A DNA stretch of 64,000 bases from Ornithinimicrobium humiphilum (GTDB lineage Bacteria; Actinomycetota; Actinomycetes; Actinomycetales; Dermatophilaceae): contig NZ_VFPU01000001.1 of assembly GCF_006716885.1 (NCBI RefSeq), positions 2,294,001 through 2,358,000 of the forward strand, in the 5' to 3' direction. Every line of letters starts with the position of its first letter. The first letter of the stretch is position 1. Shown here in pieces: positions 7,261 to 17,215 of the stretch. A program made the translations under genes and the position numbers. The notes below the pieces were generated by a model that saw nothing but the letters and a program-made list of their open reading frames with translations, made no database searches and was not told the DNA's origin.

Positions 7261-10200
7261 CACGAGGGGGCGCCCCCGGGGCCGGCCGACGCTCCGGCAC
7301 CGACCGGCTCGCCCGGACCCTTCGCCCCCGCCGGCGCCACGTCGCGCACCCGCTGGCTGACGACCGTGGTGACGCCGTCGCCGCGCATCGAGACGCCGTA
7401 GAGCGCGTCCGCGATCTCCATCGTGCGCTTCTGGTGGGTGATGACGATGAGCTGGGAGGAGTCGCGCAGCTCCTCGAAGAGGGTGATGAGGCGGCCGAGG
7501 TTGGTGTCGTCGAGCGCCGCCTCGACCTCGTCCATGATGTAGAAGGGGCTCGGCCGGGCCTTGAAGATCGCCACCAGCAGCGCGACCGCGGTCAGCGAGC
7601 GCTCTCCGCCGGAGAGCAGCGAGAGCCGCTTGATCTTCTTGCCGGGCGGCCGCGCCTCGACCTCGATGCCGGTCGTCAGCATGTTGTCGGGGTCGGTGAG
7701 GGTGATGCGGCCCTCGCCGCCGGGGAAGAGCCGCGCGAAGACCCGCTCGAACTGCGCCGCGGTGTCGTGGAAGGCCTCGGTGAACACGCGCTCGACGCGC
7801 TCGTCGACCTCCTTGACGATCTCGAGCAGGTCGGCCTTGGAGCGCCGCAGGTCCTCGAGCTGCTCGGTGAGGAAGGTATGGCGTTCCTCGAGCGCGGCGA
7901 ACTCCTCCAGCGCCAGCGGGTTGACCCGGCCGAGCTGGGCGAGCTTGCGCTCGGCCGACCGCAGCCGCTTCTCCTGGACGTCACGCACGAATGGCTGCGG
8001 CTCGGGCAGGTCGTCGGGGTCCTGGCCGGGCTCGGGGATGGCCGGGATCGGCTGGTGGGGGCCGTACTCCTCGACCAACGTCTCGGGGTCGACGCCCAGC
8101 TCCTCGACGGCCCGGGTCTGCAGCGCCTCGATGCGCAGCCGCTGCTCGGCGCGGGCGATCTCGTCGGCGTGCACGGAGTCGGTGAGCTCGCGCAGCTCGG
8201 TGGCGAGGCCGGAGGCGCGGGACCGGGCGGCCGCGAGCTGCTCGTCGCGGCGGGCCTGCTCCTCGCGCAGGCTCTCGCGCTCCCTCGAGGCCACCGCGAC
8301 CAGGGTCTCTACCCGTTCGGCGAGGTATGCCGCACCGGTCGCCACGGCCTCGGCCACCCGGCGCTCCTCGGCCCGGCGGGCCCGACGGCGGGCGGCCCGC
8401 TCACGCGCCGCGAGCTCGTTGCGGGCGGCGGCCTCCAGCGACTCGGCCCGGCCGGAGAGGGCGCGGGCGCGCTCCTCGGCGGTGCGCAGCGACAGCCGGG
8501 CCTCGGTCTCGGCGGTGCGGGCCCGGGCCGCGGCCTCGGCCAGGCGCTCCCGCTCGGAGGTGTCCGGCTCGACCGTGACCTCCGAGGCCGTCGACTCGGC
8601 GTCGGCGAGCCGCTGCTCGAGCTCGGCGAGCTCGGTGCGGGTCGTCTCCAGGCCCGCGCGCGCGGTCGTGACGGCGGCGGTGGTGCGCTCGTGCTCCGAG
8701 CGCGCGGCGCGCATGGTCTGGCCCAGCTGGGCGAGCTGCTCCGCGACCGCGGTCATCCGGGCGTCGGAGTCGTGCAGGGCGTCCATCGCGGTGTCGGCGC
8801 GGCGCTCGGCCTCCTCCAGCGTGGTCCGCGCTCCCTTGAGCGCGAAGGTCAGCCGCTCGGCGAGCGCGGTGGCGGCCTCGACACCGGCCTTCGCCTCGTC
8901 GAGGGCGGACTGCAGCTCCAGCAGGCTCGGCGCGGCGCTGGACCCGCCCCGGACCCACCCTGGGCCGTAGACGTCGCCGTCGGCGGTCACCGCGGTGACG
9001 TCCGCGACCTCGGAGACCAGACGCACCGCCTCGTCGGAGGTCTCCACGAGCGCCACCCGCGACAGCAGCCCCGTCACGGCCCGGGCAAGGCCCTCGTCGG
9101 CGACGCGCACGGCGTCGGCGGCCCACACGGCATACCCCGGGAGGGACGGCCAGCCCGAGCGGTCGACCTCCGGGGCGATGCCGGGCACGAGCAGGCCGGC
9201 CCGCCCCTGGTCGTGCTCGCGCAGCCAGGACAGGGCGCCGCGCGCGGGCTCGAGACCCTCGACGACGAGCGCCTCCCCCGCCCAGCCGAGGGCCGCGGCG
9301 ACCGCGGCCTCGCGGCCCGGCTCGACCTGCACCTGACCGGTGAGGGTGCCGTGCAGGCCGGTGACGTCGTCGGCCCCGAGCAGCGCGCTCGCGCCGTCGG
9401 TGCGGCGCAGGCTCAGGGACAACGCCTCGACGCGCGCCGACAGCGTGGCCTGCTCGGCCTGCGCCGCGCGCAGCTCCTCGCCCAGCCGCACGACCTCGGC
9501 CTCGGCCGCGGCGCGGGCCTCCTCGGCCGCTTCGTACTCGGCGTCGAGGCCCTCCTCGCCCTCCTCCACGTCCAGCACCGTCGCCTCGAGGGCGGCGAAC
9601 TCCCGCTCGGCGCGGGCGGCCCGCTCCAGCGCGGCGGCGGCGCTGGCCTCCAGCCGCTGGATCTCGCCCTCCCCCGCCTCGATGCGCGAGCGTCGGGCCG
9701 CGACCTGGCCGGCGAGCCGGGCCAGGCCCTCGCGGCGGTCGGCGGCGGCCCGGGCGAGGCGCTGCAGCCGGTTCTGCTCCTCGGCGTGGGCCCGCTCGGC
9801 GGCGACCCGCTCCTCCTCGGCCTCCTCCAGCGCACGCGCGAGATCGGCGACCCGCGCCTGCAGCTCGGCCTCCTCGGCACGGACCTGCTCGGCCTGAGCG
9901 CGGAGCCGCTCGGGGTCGCGGCCGGCCCCTCCGGAGCCCTCGCGGGTCTCCTCCTCCTCGGCGCCGAGCAGCCGCACCCGCTCGCGGGCCAGGTCGCGCA
10001 GGGCGCGCATCCGCTCCAGCGAGGAGGACAGGGTGTACCAGCGGTCCTGGACCTCGGTGAGGGCGGGCGCGGCCTCGGCCCGCTCCCGCTCGAGCTCGGC
10101 GACGGTGCGGTCGGCCGCCTCGACGGCCTCGGCGACCTCGGTGCGGCGCCGGACGAGCGCCTGCTCGTCGGCGATCTCCTGCTCGAGGGCGCTGGTGAGC

Positions 10201-10907
10201 TGGACGAGGTCGTCGGCCAGCAGCCGCAGCCGGGCGTCGCGCACGTCGGCCTGGATGGTGGCGGCCCGCCGGGCCGTCTCGGCCTGGCGACCCAGCGGCC
10301 CGAGCTGGCGGCGGATCTCCGCGGTGAGGTCGGCGAGGCGGGTGAGGTTGCCCTCCATCGACTCGAGCTTGCGGAGGGCCCGCTCCTTGCGCTTGCGGTG
10401 CTTGAGGACGCCGGCGGCCTCCTCGATGAAGCCGCGCCGCTCCTCGGGGGTGGCCCGCAGCACGCTGTCGAGCTGGCCCTGCCCGACGATGACGTGCATC
10501 TCCTTGCCGATGCCGGAGTCGGAGAGCAGCTCCTGCACGTCGAGCAGCCGGCACGAGGTGCCGTTGATGGCGTACTCCGAGCCGCCGGAGCGGAACATCG
10601 TCCGGGTGATCGTCACCTCGGTGTAGTCGATCGGCAGCGCACCGTCGGTGTTGTCGATGGTCATCGACACCTCGGCGCGACCCAGCGGCTGGCGCCCGGA
10701 GGTGCCGGCGAAGATGACGTCCTCCATCTTGCCGCCGCGCAGGCTCTTGGCCCCCTGCTCGCCCATCACCCACGCGAGCGCGTCGACCACGTTGGACTTG
10801 CCCGAGCCGTTGGGTCCCACGATGCAGGTGATGCCCGGCTCGAGGCGCATCGTCGTCGCGGAGGCGAACGACTTGAACCCCTTGAGGGTCAGGCTCTTGA
10901 CGTACAC
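7260..10907 (-). CDS. smc: Chromosome segregation protein SMC
   Basis: SMC is the ATPase of the bacterial condensin that, with ScpA and ScpB, folds and segregates the chromosome. The 1215-residue protein has the N-terminal Walker A GPNGSGKSN, two long coiled coils rich in Glu, Arg and Ala, a central hinge around residues 500-650 (LHGTLTGQVQVEPGREAAV onward), the C-terminal signature LLSGGERSLTAVAL and the Walker B YIMDEVEAALDD. Length and domain order are normal. The GTG start at 10907 gives the standard MYVKSLTLKGFKSFA N-terminus. scpA and scpB are not in the window. Confidence 0.97.
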   Translation of the reverse strand: MYVKSLTLKGFKSFASATTMRLEPGITCIVGPNGSGKSNVVDALAWVMGEQGAKSLRGGKMEDVIFAGTSGRQPLGRAEVSMTIDNTDGALPIDYTEVTITRTMFRSGGSEYAINGTSCRLLDVQELLSDSGIGKEMHVIVGQGQLDSVLRATPEERRGFIEEAAGVLKHRKRKERALRKLESMEGNLTRLADLTAEIRRQLGPLGRQAETARRAATIQADVRDARLRLLADDLVQLTSALEQEIADEQALVRRRTEVAEAVEAADRTVAELERERAEAAPALTEVQDRWYTLSSSLERMRALRDLARERVRLLGAEEEETREGSGGAGRDPERLRAQAEQVRAEEAELQARVADLARALEEAEEERVAAERAHAEEQNRLQRLARAAADRREGLARLAGQVAARRSRIEAGEGEIQRLEASAAAALERAARAEREFAALEATVLDVEEGEEGLDAEYEAAEEARAAAEAEVVRLGEELRAAQAEQATLSARVEALSLSLRRTDGASALLGADDVTGLHGTLTGQVQVEPGREAAVAAALGWAGEALVVEGLEPARGALSWLREHDQGRAGLLVPGIAPEVDRSGWPSLPGYAVWAADAVRVADEGLARAVTGLLSRVALVETSDEAVRLVSEVADVTAVTADGDVYGPGWVRGGSSAAPSLLELQSALDEAKAGVEAATALAERLTFALKGARTTLEEAERRADTAMDALHDSDARMTAVAEQLAQLGQTMRAARSEHERTTAAVTTARAGLETTRTELAELEQRLADAESTASEVTVEPDTSERERLAEAAARARTAETEARLSLRTAEERARALSGRAESLEAAARNELAARERAARRRARRAEERRVAEAVATGAAYLAERVETLVAVASRERESLREEQARRDEQLAAARSRASGLATELRELTDSVHADEIARAEQRLRIEALQTRAVEELGVDPETLVEEYGPHQPIPAIPEPGQDPDDLPEPQPFVRDVQEKRLRSAERKLAQLGRVNPLALEEFAALEERHTFLTEQLEDLRRSKADLLEIVKEVDERVERVFTEAFHDTAAQFERVFARLFPGGEGRITLTDPDNMLTTGIEVEARPPGKKIKRLSLLSGGERSLTAVALLVAIFKARPSPFYIMDEVEAALDDTNLGRLITLFEELRDSSQLIVITHQKRTMEIADALYGVSMRGDGVTTVVSQRVRDVAPAGAKGPGEPVGAGASAGPGGAPS

Positions 10908-11086
10908 GCGGGCAGGCTTCTATCGGTCGGCGACGGTGCTGGTGCCGTCACGATACCGGCGGGCGCGCTCCCGTCCTGGCAGGCGCACCCGCGTCGCGCC
11001 CCAACCCGGCGCTACAGTCGGGACGAGGTCAGCGGTGCCCGCAGGATCGGACCTGCGCCGAGGACCGACGGTGGTTCGCGCGCGAG

Positions 11087-11887
11087 GAGGTGCGGACGCG
11101 GCAGGACGACCTGGAGGTCGTGGGCGTCGAGGCGGTCGAGGACGCGCTCTCCCGCCAGTACCAGGGCGCCATGCGCCTGCTCCCCACCGACCCCGGCGCG
11201 AGCCGGATGCAGCTGCACAGCCTGCTACCTCCCCGGTGACGTCTGCCTCACCGCCCAGCAGGGCATCCCCTTCGCCGTCGAGCACCACAGGACCGTGGTC
11301 GACGTCGTCCAGCTCCCGCACGAGGGGCTCCTCGAGCTCGCGGGCGGCGACCGCGACGGCGAGGTCCGGTTCACTGGCGCCGCCCCGATGTCCTCCGCCG
11401 CGGCGGGGCGTTGGCGGGCGACGGTCGCCCTGCTCCGCAGTCAGGGTCGTGCGGCGGTGCAGGAGGCACCCCGCTCCTGGACGCCGCCGCGTCCCGCCTG
11501 CTCGCGGCCACCGCGCTGGCCACCTTCCCGAGCACCTACCGGCCCCCGGACCTCCGGCGCGACAGCGCCGACGCCCACCCCCGCGCGCTGCGGCGCGCCC
11601 TGGCCCACATCGACGGCCACCTCGACCGGGACCTCTCGCTCGCCGACGCGGCCGCGGTGAGCGTCCGCACCCTCCAGCTCGCCTTCCAGCGCCATCTGGG
11701 GACCACCCCCTCGGCCTACCTGCGCCGCGCCCGGCTGGAGCAGGCGCACCGCGACCTGCTCCGCAGCAGTCCCGAGGAGACGACGGTCGCCGCCGCCGCC
11801 CGGTGGGGCTTCCTGAGCTCGAGCCGGTTCGCCGCGCACTACCAGCAGGTCTACGCGCAGCCGCCGAGCCGCACCCTGCGCGGCTGA
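11087..11887 (+). pseudogene. AraC-family regulator broken by two frameshifts
   Basis: Three pieces of one AraC-type regulator lie in order but not in one frame. The first (11087-11239) reads TRQDDLEVVGVEAVEDALSR and stops at TGA 11237. The second (from 11226, next frame) reads YLPGDVCLTAQQGIPFAVEH and continues to about 11450. The third (about 11456-11887), back in the first frame, holds an intact double helix-turn-helix with LSLADAAAVSVRTLQLAFQR and VAAAARWGFLSSSRFAAHYQ. The two shifts compensate. Either the gene has decayed or there are two sequencing errors. TACAGT at 11013-11018 could be its -10. In the intact family the N-terminal half senses a ligand. Confidence 0.75.
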
Positions 11888-12036
11888 GCCGACCGGCGGG
11901 GTCCGCCACGTTGCGCGAACCGGGCCGGAGCGTGCGCGTACGGCACTAGGCCCCACGCCCCCGGCGTGGTCCTATGGAAAGTGGTGAGGTGCCTCCGCGC
12001 CTCCCACCACGTGCACACCAGCCGGCAGGAGACCGT

Positions 12037-12729
12037 ATGACCATCCTGATCGCGGAGCCGCCGAGCGCGGCCGAGGACCCTCGACGACGTCGCCCCGACG
12101 ACGTCGCCCCGCGCGCTGCCGAGAGCCGGCAACGCCCCCTCGAGGTCGCCGTCGCCAGCGACTCCCCCGTCATCCGGATGGGCGTCGCCGCCCGGCTGAC
12201 CCCCTACTCCCGCCGGGTCCGCACGACGGGCGTGGACCTCGCTTCCGCCGGGACCGCGCACGCCGACGTCCTGCTCGTCGGCCCGGGGGCCTGCGTCTGC
12301 GCGGCCCTGCGGGTGGCGGCACATCCCGGCACGGCGGCCGTGCTCCTCTACGGCCGGCAGCTCCCGCCCGGGCAGCTGCGGCGCGCGATCGCCGGTGGCT
12401 GCGCGGGATCGGTCGACCTGGGCTCCTCCGCGGTGGAGCTCGTGCAGGCCCTCGAGTCGGCGACCTGCCCGGAGGGCCGCATCGGCGCCGAGCGGCGGTG
12501 GCCCGGTGCCGAGCCCGGTCTCTCGCCCCGCGAGAGCGACGTCCTGCGGATGATCAGCCTCGGGCTGACCAACGACGACATCGTCACGCGGACCGGGCTG
12601 TCGCCCAACACGGTGAAGTCCTACATCCGCAACGCCTACCGCAAGGCCGGTCTGACCCGCCGCTCCGAGGCGGTCCGGTGGGGCATCGAGCACGGGCTGG
12701 CACCCCGCGCCGGGACGCTGCCCCTCTAG
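12037..12729 (+). CDS. LuxR-type transcriptional regulator with degenerate receiver domain
   Basis: A 230-residue regulator. The C-terminal 65 residues are a LuxR/GerE helix-turn-helix: LSPRESDVLRMISLGLTNDD, then TGLSPNTVKSYIRNAYRKAG. The N-terminal part looks like a receiver domain (VAVASDSPVIRMGVAARL) but the acidic pair is replaced by S-D, and the position of the phosphoacceptor Asp reads DVLLVGPG, without Asp. It therefore probably acts without His-Asp phosphotransfer. The ATG at 12037 follows CAGGAGACCGT, a strong ribosome binding site. No sensor kinase gene is adjacent. Its stop shares a CTAG with the stop of convergent acyP. Confidence 0.8.
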   Translation: MTILIAEPPSAAEDPRRRRPDDVAPRAAESRQRPLEVAVASDSPVIRMGVAARLTPYSRRVRTTGVDLASAGTAHADVLLVGPGACVCAALRVAAHPGTAAVLLYGRQLPPGQLRRAIAGGCAGSVDLGSSAVELVQALESATCPEGRIGAERRWPGAEPGLSPRESDVLRMISLGLTNDDIVTRTGLSPNTVKSYIRNAYRKAGLTRRSEAVRWGIEHGLAPRAGTLPL

Positions 12730-13007
12730 CGCTCGACGAAGCCTTCCAGCCCCTCCCGGGGGGCGTGCCGCTGCACCGTGATGCCGTCGACGTGGCCGGG
12801 GCGCGAGCGAGTGGAGGGCTGCTCCCCCAGCAGCGCGACGAGGGCGTCGACCGCCTCGGTCGCCCCCTGGGCGCAGACCTCCACGCGGCCGTCGGGCAGG
12901 TTGCGCGCGTGCCCGACGAGGCCGAGCTCCAGCGCGCGGGCACGGGTCCACCAGCGGAAGCCCACGCCCTGGACGCGACCCCGGACGAAGACCACTACCC
13001 GCTCCAT
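12726..13007 (-). CDS. acyP: Acylphosphatase
   Basis: Acylphosphatase hydrolyses the carboxyl-phosphate bond of small acyl phosphates. The 93-residue product has the signature GRVQGVGFRWWTRARA, which carries the catalytic Arg and phosphate-binding loop, and the later GHARNLPDGRVEVCAQG with the catalytic Asn. Length is normal. The ATG at 13007 has TAATGT eight bases upstream, consistent with a leaderless mRNA, and is divergent from the oxidoreductase gene at 13032 with only 24 bases between. The stop TAG overlaps the LuxR-gene stop within CTAG at 12726-12729. Confidence 0.93.
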   Translation of the reverse strand: MERVVVFVRGRVQGVGFRWWTRARALELGLVGHARNLPDGRVEVCAQGATEAVDALVALLGEQPSTRSRPGHVDGITVQRHAPREGLEGFVER

Positions 13008-13031
13008 GGCCCAGAACATTACGGTGGGGGC
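13008..13031. promoter_or_regulatory. 24-bp divergent promoter region with overlapping -10 boxes
   Basis: The whole intergenic region between acyP and the oxidoreductase is 24 bases. TACGGT (13020-13025) serves the plus-strand GTG at 13032 with a six-base gap, and TAATGT (13021-13016 on the minus strand) serves the ATG at 13007 with an eight-base gap. The two -10 boxes share bases 13020-13021. The -35 regions of each must lie inside the opposite gene. Confidence 0.6.
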
Positions 13032-14051
13032 GTGAGCACGGCATACCCGCCCGTCCCCGACCGCCCGATCCGCTGGGGCCTGCTGGCCGCCGGACGCATC
13101 GCCTCGGCCATGGCCCACGCCATCGCCTCCGTGGACGGCGGCGAGGTCGTCGCCGTGGCCGCCCGGGACGGCGAGCGCGCGCGGGTCTTCGCCGAGGAGC
13201 ACGGCATACCCCGGTCCTACGGCTCCTACGCCGAGCTGGGCGCCGATCCGGAGGTCGACGTCGTCTACGTCTCCTCCACCCACCCCTTCCACGCGGCCCA
13301 GGCTCTCGCGTGCCTCGACGTCGGCAAGCACGTCCTCGTGGAGAAGCCGTTCGCGCTCACCGTCGCCGACACCGAGGCGGTGCTGGACCGGGCCCGCGCC
13401 CGCGGGCTGTTCGCGATGGAGGCGATGTGGACACGCTGCCTGCCCGTCGTGCGCGAGCTGCACGCCCGGGTCGCGCGCGGCGACATCGGGGCGCTGCGCT
13501 CCTTCGCCGCGGCCTTCACCGTGCCCTTCCCCTACGACGAGACCAACCGGCTGTTCGACCTCGCCAACGGCGGCGGGGCGCTGATGGACCTCGGCGTCTA
13601 CCCCGTGACCCTGGCCCACCTGCTCGCCGGCCACCCCACCGACGTGCAGGTGCTCGGGAGCACCGTGCCGACCGGCGCCGACGACCAGGTGGCGCTGCAG
13701 TGGCACACCGACTCGGGCGCCCTCGTGCAGGTGCTGTGCGACTCGCGCAGCCACGGCGCCTCCCGCACCGTGCTGCGTGGCACCGCGGGCTGGATCGAGG
13801 TGCACGGCCCGGTCAACGACCCGGAGTCCTTCACCGTGCACCGCCCCGGCGAGGACGAGGAGCACGTCTCGGCCGAGCGGCGCGGCTTCGCGCACGAGGT
13901 CGAGGAGGTGCACCGTTGCCTGCGCGAGGGGCTGGTCGAGTCGCCCCTGGTCCCCCACGACGACACGATCGCGGTCATGACGGTGCTGGAGAGCGTGCGC
14001 CGCGAGATCGGCGTGCGCTACCCGCAGGAGGACGAGCCGCTGCGCGCCTAG
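13032..14051 (+). CDS. Gfo/Idh/MocA family NAD(P)-dependent oxidoreductase
   Basis: A 339-residue sugar- or diol-dehydrogenase-like enzyme. The N-terminal Rossmann domain reads [19 protein letters not shown], with [18 protein letters not shown] and the family hallmark [14 protein letters not shown] (Lys of the EKP motif is catalytic or near the cofactor). The C-terminal alpha/beta domain has [20 protein letters not shown]. It resembles the D-xylose 1-dehydrogenase/dimeric dihydrodiol dehydrogenase branch, but the substrate is inferred only. The GTG start at 13032 has a leaderless arrangement. Its last bases overlap mutM in a shared CTAG. Confidence 0.9.
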   Translation: MSTAYPPVPDRPIRWGLLAAGRIASAMAHAIASVDGGEVVAVAARDGERARVFAEEHGIPRSYGSYAELGADPEVDVVYVSSTHPFHAAQALACLDVGKHVLVEKPFALTVADTEAVLDRARARGLFAMEAMWTRCLPVVRELHARVARGDIGALRSFAAAFTVPFPYDETNRLFDLANGGGALMDLGVYPVTLAHLLAGHPTDVQVLGSTVPTGADDQVALQWHTDSGALVQVLCDSRSHGASRTVLRGTAGWIEVHGPVNDPESFTVHRPGEDEEHVSAERRGFAHEVEEVHRCLREGLVESPLVPHDDTIAVMTVLESVRREIGVRYPQEDEPLRA

Positions 14052-14953
14052 CGCGGCAGGGTGCGCCGCGGCCGCGGTCGCGGCTGGCAGCGCGGGCAGA
14101 AGTGCGAGGAGCGGTTGACGAACTGCTCGCGCGCGATGAGGGTGCCGCAGCGCGGGCAGGGGCGGCCGGTCTGGCCGTAGGCCGCGAGCGAGCGGTCGAA
14201 GTAGCCGCTGGCGCCGTTGACGTTGACGTAGAGCTCGTCGAAGCTCGTGCCGCCCTGCGCGAGCGCCTCGCGCATCACCTCCGCGGCGTGGTCGAGGACC
14301 CGGCCGACCGTCGGTCCGGTGAGCGCCGACGCGGTGCGGCGGCCGTGGACCTGCGCGCGCCACAGCGCCTCGTCGGCGTAGATGTTGCCGACGCCGCTGA
14401 CCACCGTCTGGTCCAGCAGCACCCGCTTGATCTCGCTGTCCTTGCCGCGCACCCGCTTCACCGTCGCTGCCCGGTCGAAGGCGGGCTCGAGCGGGTCGGG
14501 GGCGATGTGCAGCACCGGCTCCGGTATGCCGTGCGGGTGGCCGGCGTCGCCGCGCCGGTCCGGGAGGAGCCCGGTGAGGGCGAGGCCGCCGAAGGTGCGC
14601 TGGTCGACGAAGCGCAGCTGCGGGCCGTCGTCGGCGAAGTCGAAGGCGGCGTGCAGGTGCTTCTCCCGCGGCGCCGCGGCGTCCTCGACGAGCAGCTGGC
14701 CGCTCATGCCGAGGTGGACGACGAGGGCGTGCGGGTCGTCGGCCGGTGGGTCCAGGACCAACCAGAGGTACTTGCCGCGGCGGTCGACGTCGACGACCCG
14801 GCTGCCCGCCACGCGGGCGGCGAGGTCGGCCGGGCCGGCCGCGTGCCGACGCGCGACGCGCGCCCCGGTGAGCACGGCCCGGCTGATCGTCCGGCCCAGG
14901 ACGTGGTCCTGCAGGCCCCGGCGGACGACCTCGACCTCGGGAAGCTCGGGCAC
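14048..14953 (-). CDS. mutM: Formamidopyrimidine-DNA glycosylase
   Basis: MutM removes 8-oxoguanine and formamidopyrimidines and nicks the DNA at the abasic site. The 301-residue protein begins [13 protein letters not shown], in which the N-terminal Pro and following Glu are catalytic after Met removal, has the conserved Lys in RRGKYLWL, the helix-two-turn-helix [12 protein letters not shown], and a C-terminal zinc finger with CPRCG and, 16 residues on, CPRCQ. The GTG at 14953 is only five bases past the rnc stop, so the two are cotranscribed, a common actinobacterial pair. The 3' end overlaps the convergent oxidoreductase by four bases. Confidence 0.96.
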   Translation of the reverse strand: MPELPEVEVVRRGLQDHVLGRTISRAVLTGARVARRHAAGPADLAARVAGSRVVDVDRRGKYLWLVLDPPADDPHALVVHLGMSGQLLVEDAAAPREKHLHAAFDFADDGPQLRFVDQRTFGGLALTGLLPDRRGDAGHPHGIPEPVLHIAPDPLEPAFDRAATVKRVRGKDSEIKRVLLDQTVVSGVGNIYADEALWRAQVHGRRTASALTGPTVGRVLDHAAEVMREALAQGGTSFDELYVNVNGASGYFDRSLAAYGQTGRPCPRCGTLIAREQFVNRSSHFCPRCQPRPRPRRTLPR

Positions 14954-14958
14954 CGGCC

Positions 14959-15720
14959 TCAGACGCTCGAGGCCGGTGCGTCCGAGGTGTCCTCGGTGGC
15001 CTCGGAGCCGTCGGTCTCCGTCACCCCCACCGCCTCGCTCAGCGCGCGCCAGGCGTTCTCGGCGGCCTGCTGCTCGGCACCCTTCTTGGAGCGTCCCACC
15101 CCGGTGCCGAGGGTCCGGCCGTCGACGACGACGACGGCGGTGAAGGTCTTGTCGTGGTCGGGACCCTCCGACTCGACCTCGTAGGTCGGGCTGCCCAGCG
15201 CGCTGTCGGCGGCCATCTCCTGGAGGCTGGTCTTCCAGTCGAGGGCGGCTCCGAGCGCCGCGCTGCGCCGCATGAGCGGGTCGAGCAGGTGGTGCACGAA
15301 GGTGCCGGCGGCGGGCAGGCCGGCCGACAGGTAGACGCACCCGATGACGGCCTCGGTGGTGTCGGCCAGGATCGACGCCTTGTTGCGGCCGCCGGTCGTC
15401 TCCTCACCCTTCCCGAGCAGCACGAAGTCGCCCAGGTCGATGACCCGGGCGACCTCGGCGAGAGCTCTGGAGTTGACGACGGCGGCCCGCAGCTTGGCGA
15501 GCTTGCCCTCCGGCAGGTCGGGGTGCTCACGGTAGAGCGTGTCGGTGACGACGATCCCGAGGACCGCATCCCCGAGGAACTCCAGGCGCTCGTTGTGGGG
15601 CAGCCCGTCGTTCTCGTAGGAGTAGGAGCGGTGGGTCAGGGCACGCAGCAGCAGCGCCTCGTCGACACGCTGCCCGACGACCCCCTCCAGGTAGTCGTTG
15701 AGCTCGTTCGCAGGACGCAT
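14959..15720 (-). CDS. rnc: Ribonuclease III
   Basis: RNase III cuts double-stranded RNA, including rRNA precursors. The 253-residue enzyme has the catalytic signature [13 protein letters not shown] near residue 44, the second acidic site [12 protein letters not shown], and a C-terminal double-stranded-RNA-binding domain ([20 protein letters not shown], then [18 protein letters not shown]). A roughly 20-residue acidic tail follows. The ATG at 15720 lies 16 bases after the rpmF stop. The order DUF177-rpmF-rnc-mutM is a standard actinobacterial operon. Confidence 0.96.
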   Translation of the reverse strand: MRPANELNDYLEGVVGQRVDEALLLRALTHRSYSYENDGLPHNERLEFLGDAVLGIVVTDTLYREHPDLPEGKLAKLRAAVVNSRALAEVARVIDLGDFVLLGKGEETTGGRNKASILADTTEAVIGCVYLSAGLPAAGTFVHHLLDPLMRRSAALGAALDWKTSLQEMAADSALGSPTYEVESEGPDHDKTFTAVVVVDGRTLGTGVGRSKKGAEQQAAENAWRALSEAVGVTETDGSEATEDTSDAPASSV

Positions 15721-15736
15721 GCTGCGGGAGCCGCGC

Positions 15737-15931
15737 TCAGTCCTGGTGCTCGGTGCGCTCGGCAGCGGCGTAGTGCCGGCCGGCGTAGGTGCCGCAGGAG
15801 GTGCAGGCCTGGTGCGGGGTGCGCACGGAGCCGCACTGCGGGCAGGTCGACAGCGCGATGGGCGCGGCCTTCCAGTTGGCCCGGCGGCTGCGGGTGTTGG
15901 AGCGCGACATCTTCCGCTTGGGGACGGCCAC
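15737..15931 (-). CDS. rpmF: 50S ribosomal protein L32
   Basis: A 64-residue basic protein, [17 protein letters not shown] at the N-terminus. It carries two CxxC pairs (CPQC and CTSC), so this is the zinc-binding form. The GTG at 15931 is two bases past the DUF177 stop, giving tight coupling; DUF177-rpmF is one of the most conserved pairs in bacteria. Confidence 0.97.
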   Translation of the reverse strand: MAVPKRKMSRSNTRSRRANWKAAPIALSTCPQCGSVRTPHQACTSCGTYAGRHYAAAERTEHQD

Positions 15932-15932
15932 G

Positions 15933-16538
15933 TCAGTTCCTCTTCTTCTCGTCGTCGTCGGTCGGGACGCTCAGCGAGGCGAGCGCCGACCACCTGGGGT
16001 CGATCACGTCGTGGTGGTGGTCCGGGTCGTCAGCCAGGCGTGCTCCGCACTCGGAGCACAGACCCGGACAGTCGTCCTGGCACACCGGCTGGAAGGGCAG
16101 CGCGGTGACCACGGCGTCCCTCACGATCTCCTCGAGATCCATGAGGTCGCCGTCGAGCACGTGCTGCTCCTCCTCGTCGGTCTGCTGGTCCTTGCCGCCC
16201 TTGTGGGATGCCGCCACCGCGGAGTGGTGGGACGCCCGCTCGGGATAGGCGAACAGCTCCTGGAAGAAGACCTCGAGGGTCTCCCCGACGTCGTCCAGGC
16301 ACCGCACGCACAGCCCGCTCGCCTCGGCCTGCACCGTCCCCGTCACCAGCACGCCCTCGACGACCGACTCCAGCCGCAGCTCCATCTCGACCGTGTGGTC
16401 GGCCTGGATCGCGATGACGTCGGTCCCGATGCGCTCGGGCGCCGACACGGTGCGGGAGAGCTCACGCATGGAGCCGGGTCGCCGGACCAGCTCCCGGGTG
16501 TCGACCACCCAGGGGCTCTCCAGCTCGGCAGCAGCCAT
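15933..16538 (-). CDS. DUF177/YceD family protein
   Basis: About 201 residues of the YceD family, associated with 23S rRNA and ribosome assembly in bacteria and plastids. It has the [20 protein letters not shown] block near the middle and the conserved C-terminal cysteine cluster [13 protein letters not shown], likely a zinc site, followed by an acidic region typical of the family. The ATG at 16538 is preferred because GGATGAG lies seven to eight bases before it; an in-frame ATG at 16550 is possible. It heads the operon with rpmF, rnc and mutM, and a good promoter lies about 90 bases upstream. Confidence 0.92.
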   Translation of the reverse strand: MAAAELESPWVVDTRELVRRPGSMRELSRTVSAPERIGTDVIAIQADHTVEMELRLESVVEGVLVTGTVQAEASGLCVRCLDDVGETLEVFFQELFAYPERASHHSAVAASHKGGKDQQTDEEEQHVLDGDLMDLEEIVRDAVVTALPFQPVCQDDCPGLCSECGARLADDPDHHHDVIDPRWSALASLSVPTDDDEKKRN

Positions 16539-16623
16539 GACTGTTCTCATCCTTGTGCACTCGTGTCGGTGGGGACGGTCGGTGCCCGGGGCGAGACGCA
16601 GCAAGGACACAAACCGACGCATC

Positions 16624-16653
16624 AGACTATCTGCTCGACCGCCCCCGACTCAA
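16624..16653 (-). promoter_or_regulatory. Promoter of the DUF177-rpmF-rnc-mutM operon
   Basis: On the minus strand TTGAGT (16653-16648) and TAGTCT (16629-16624) are separated by 18 bases, a good match to a vegetative promoter. It leaves an untranslated leader of roughly 80 bases before the DUF177 start, in contrast with the many leaderless genes nearby. Confidence 0.6.
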
Positions 16654-16688
16654 ACCGAGGTCCGGCGGTGCCGCTGGACGTCGGACGC

Positions 16689-17177
<489 letters not shown>

Positions 17178-17215
17178 GGCGGCGAGCCTAGTGGGCGCCG
17201 GTCCCGCCCGGTCGC

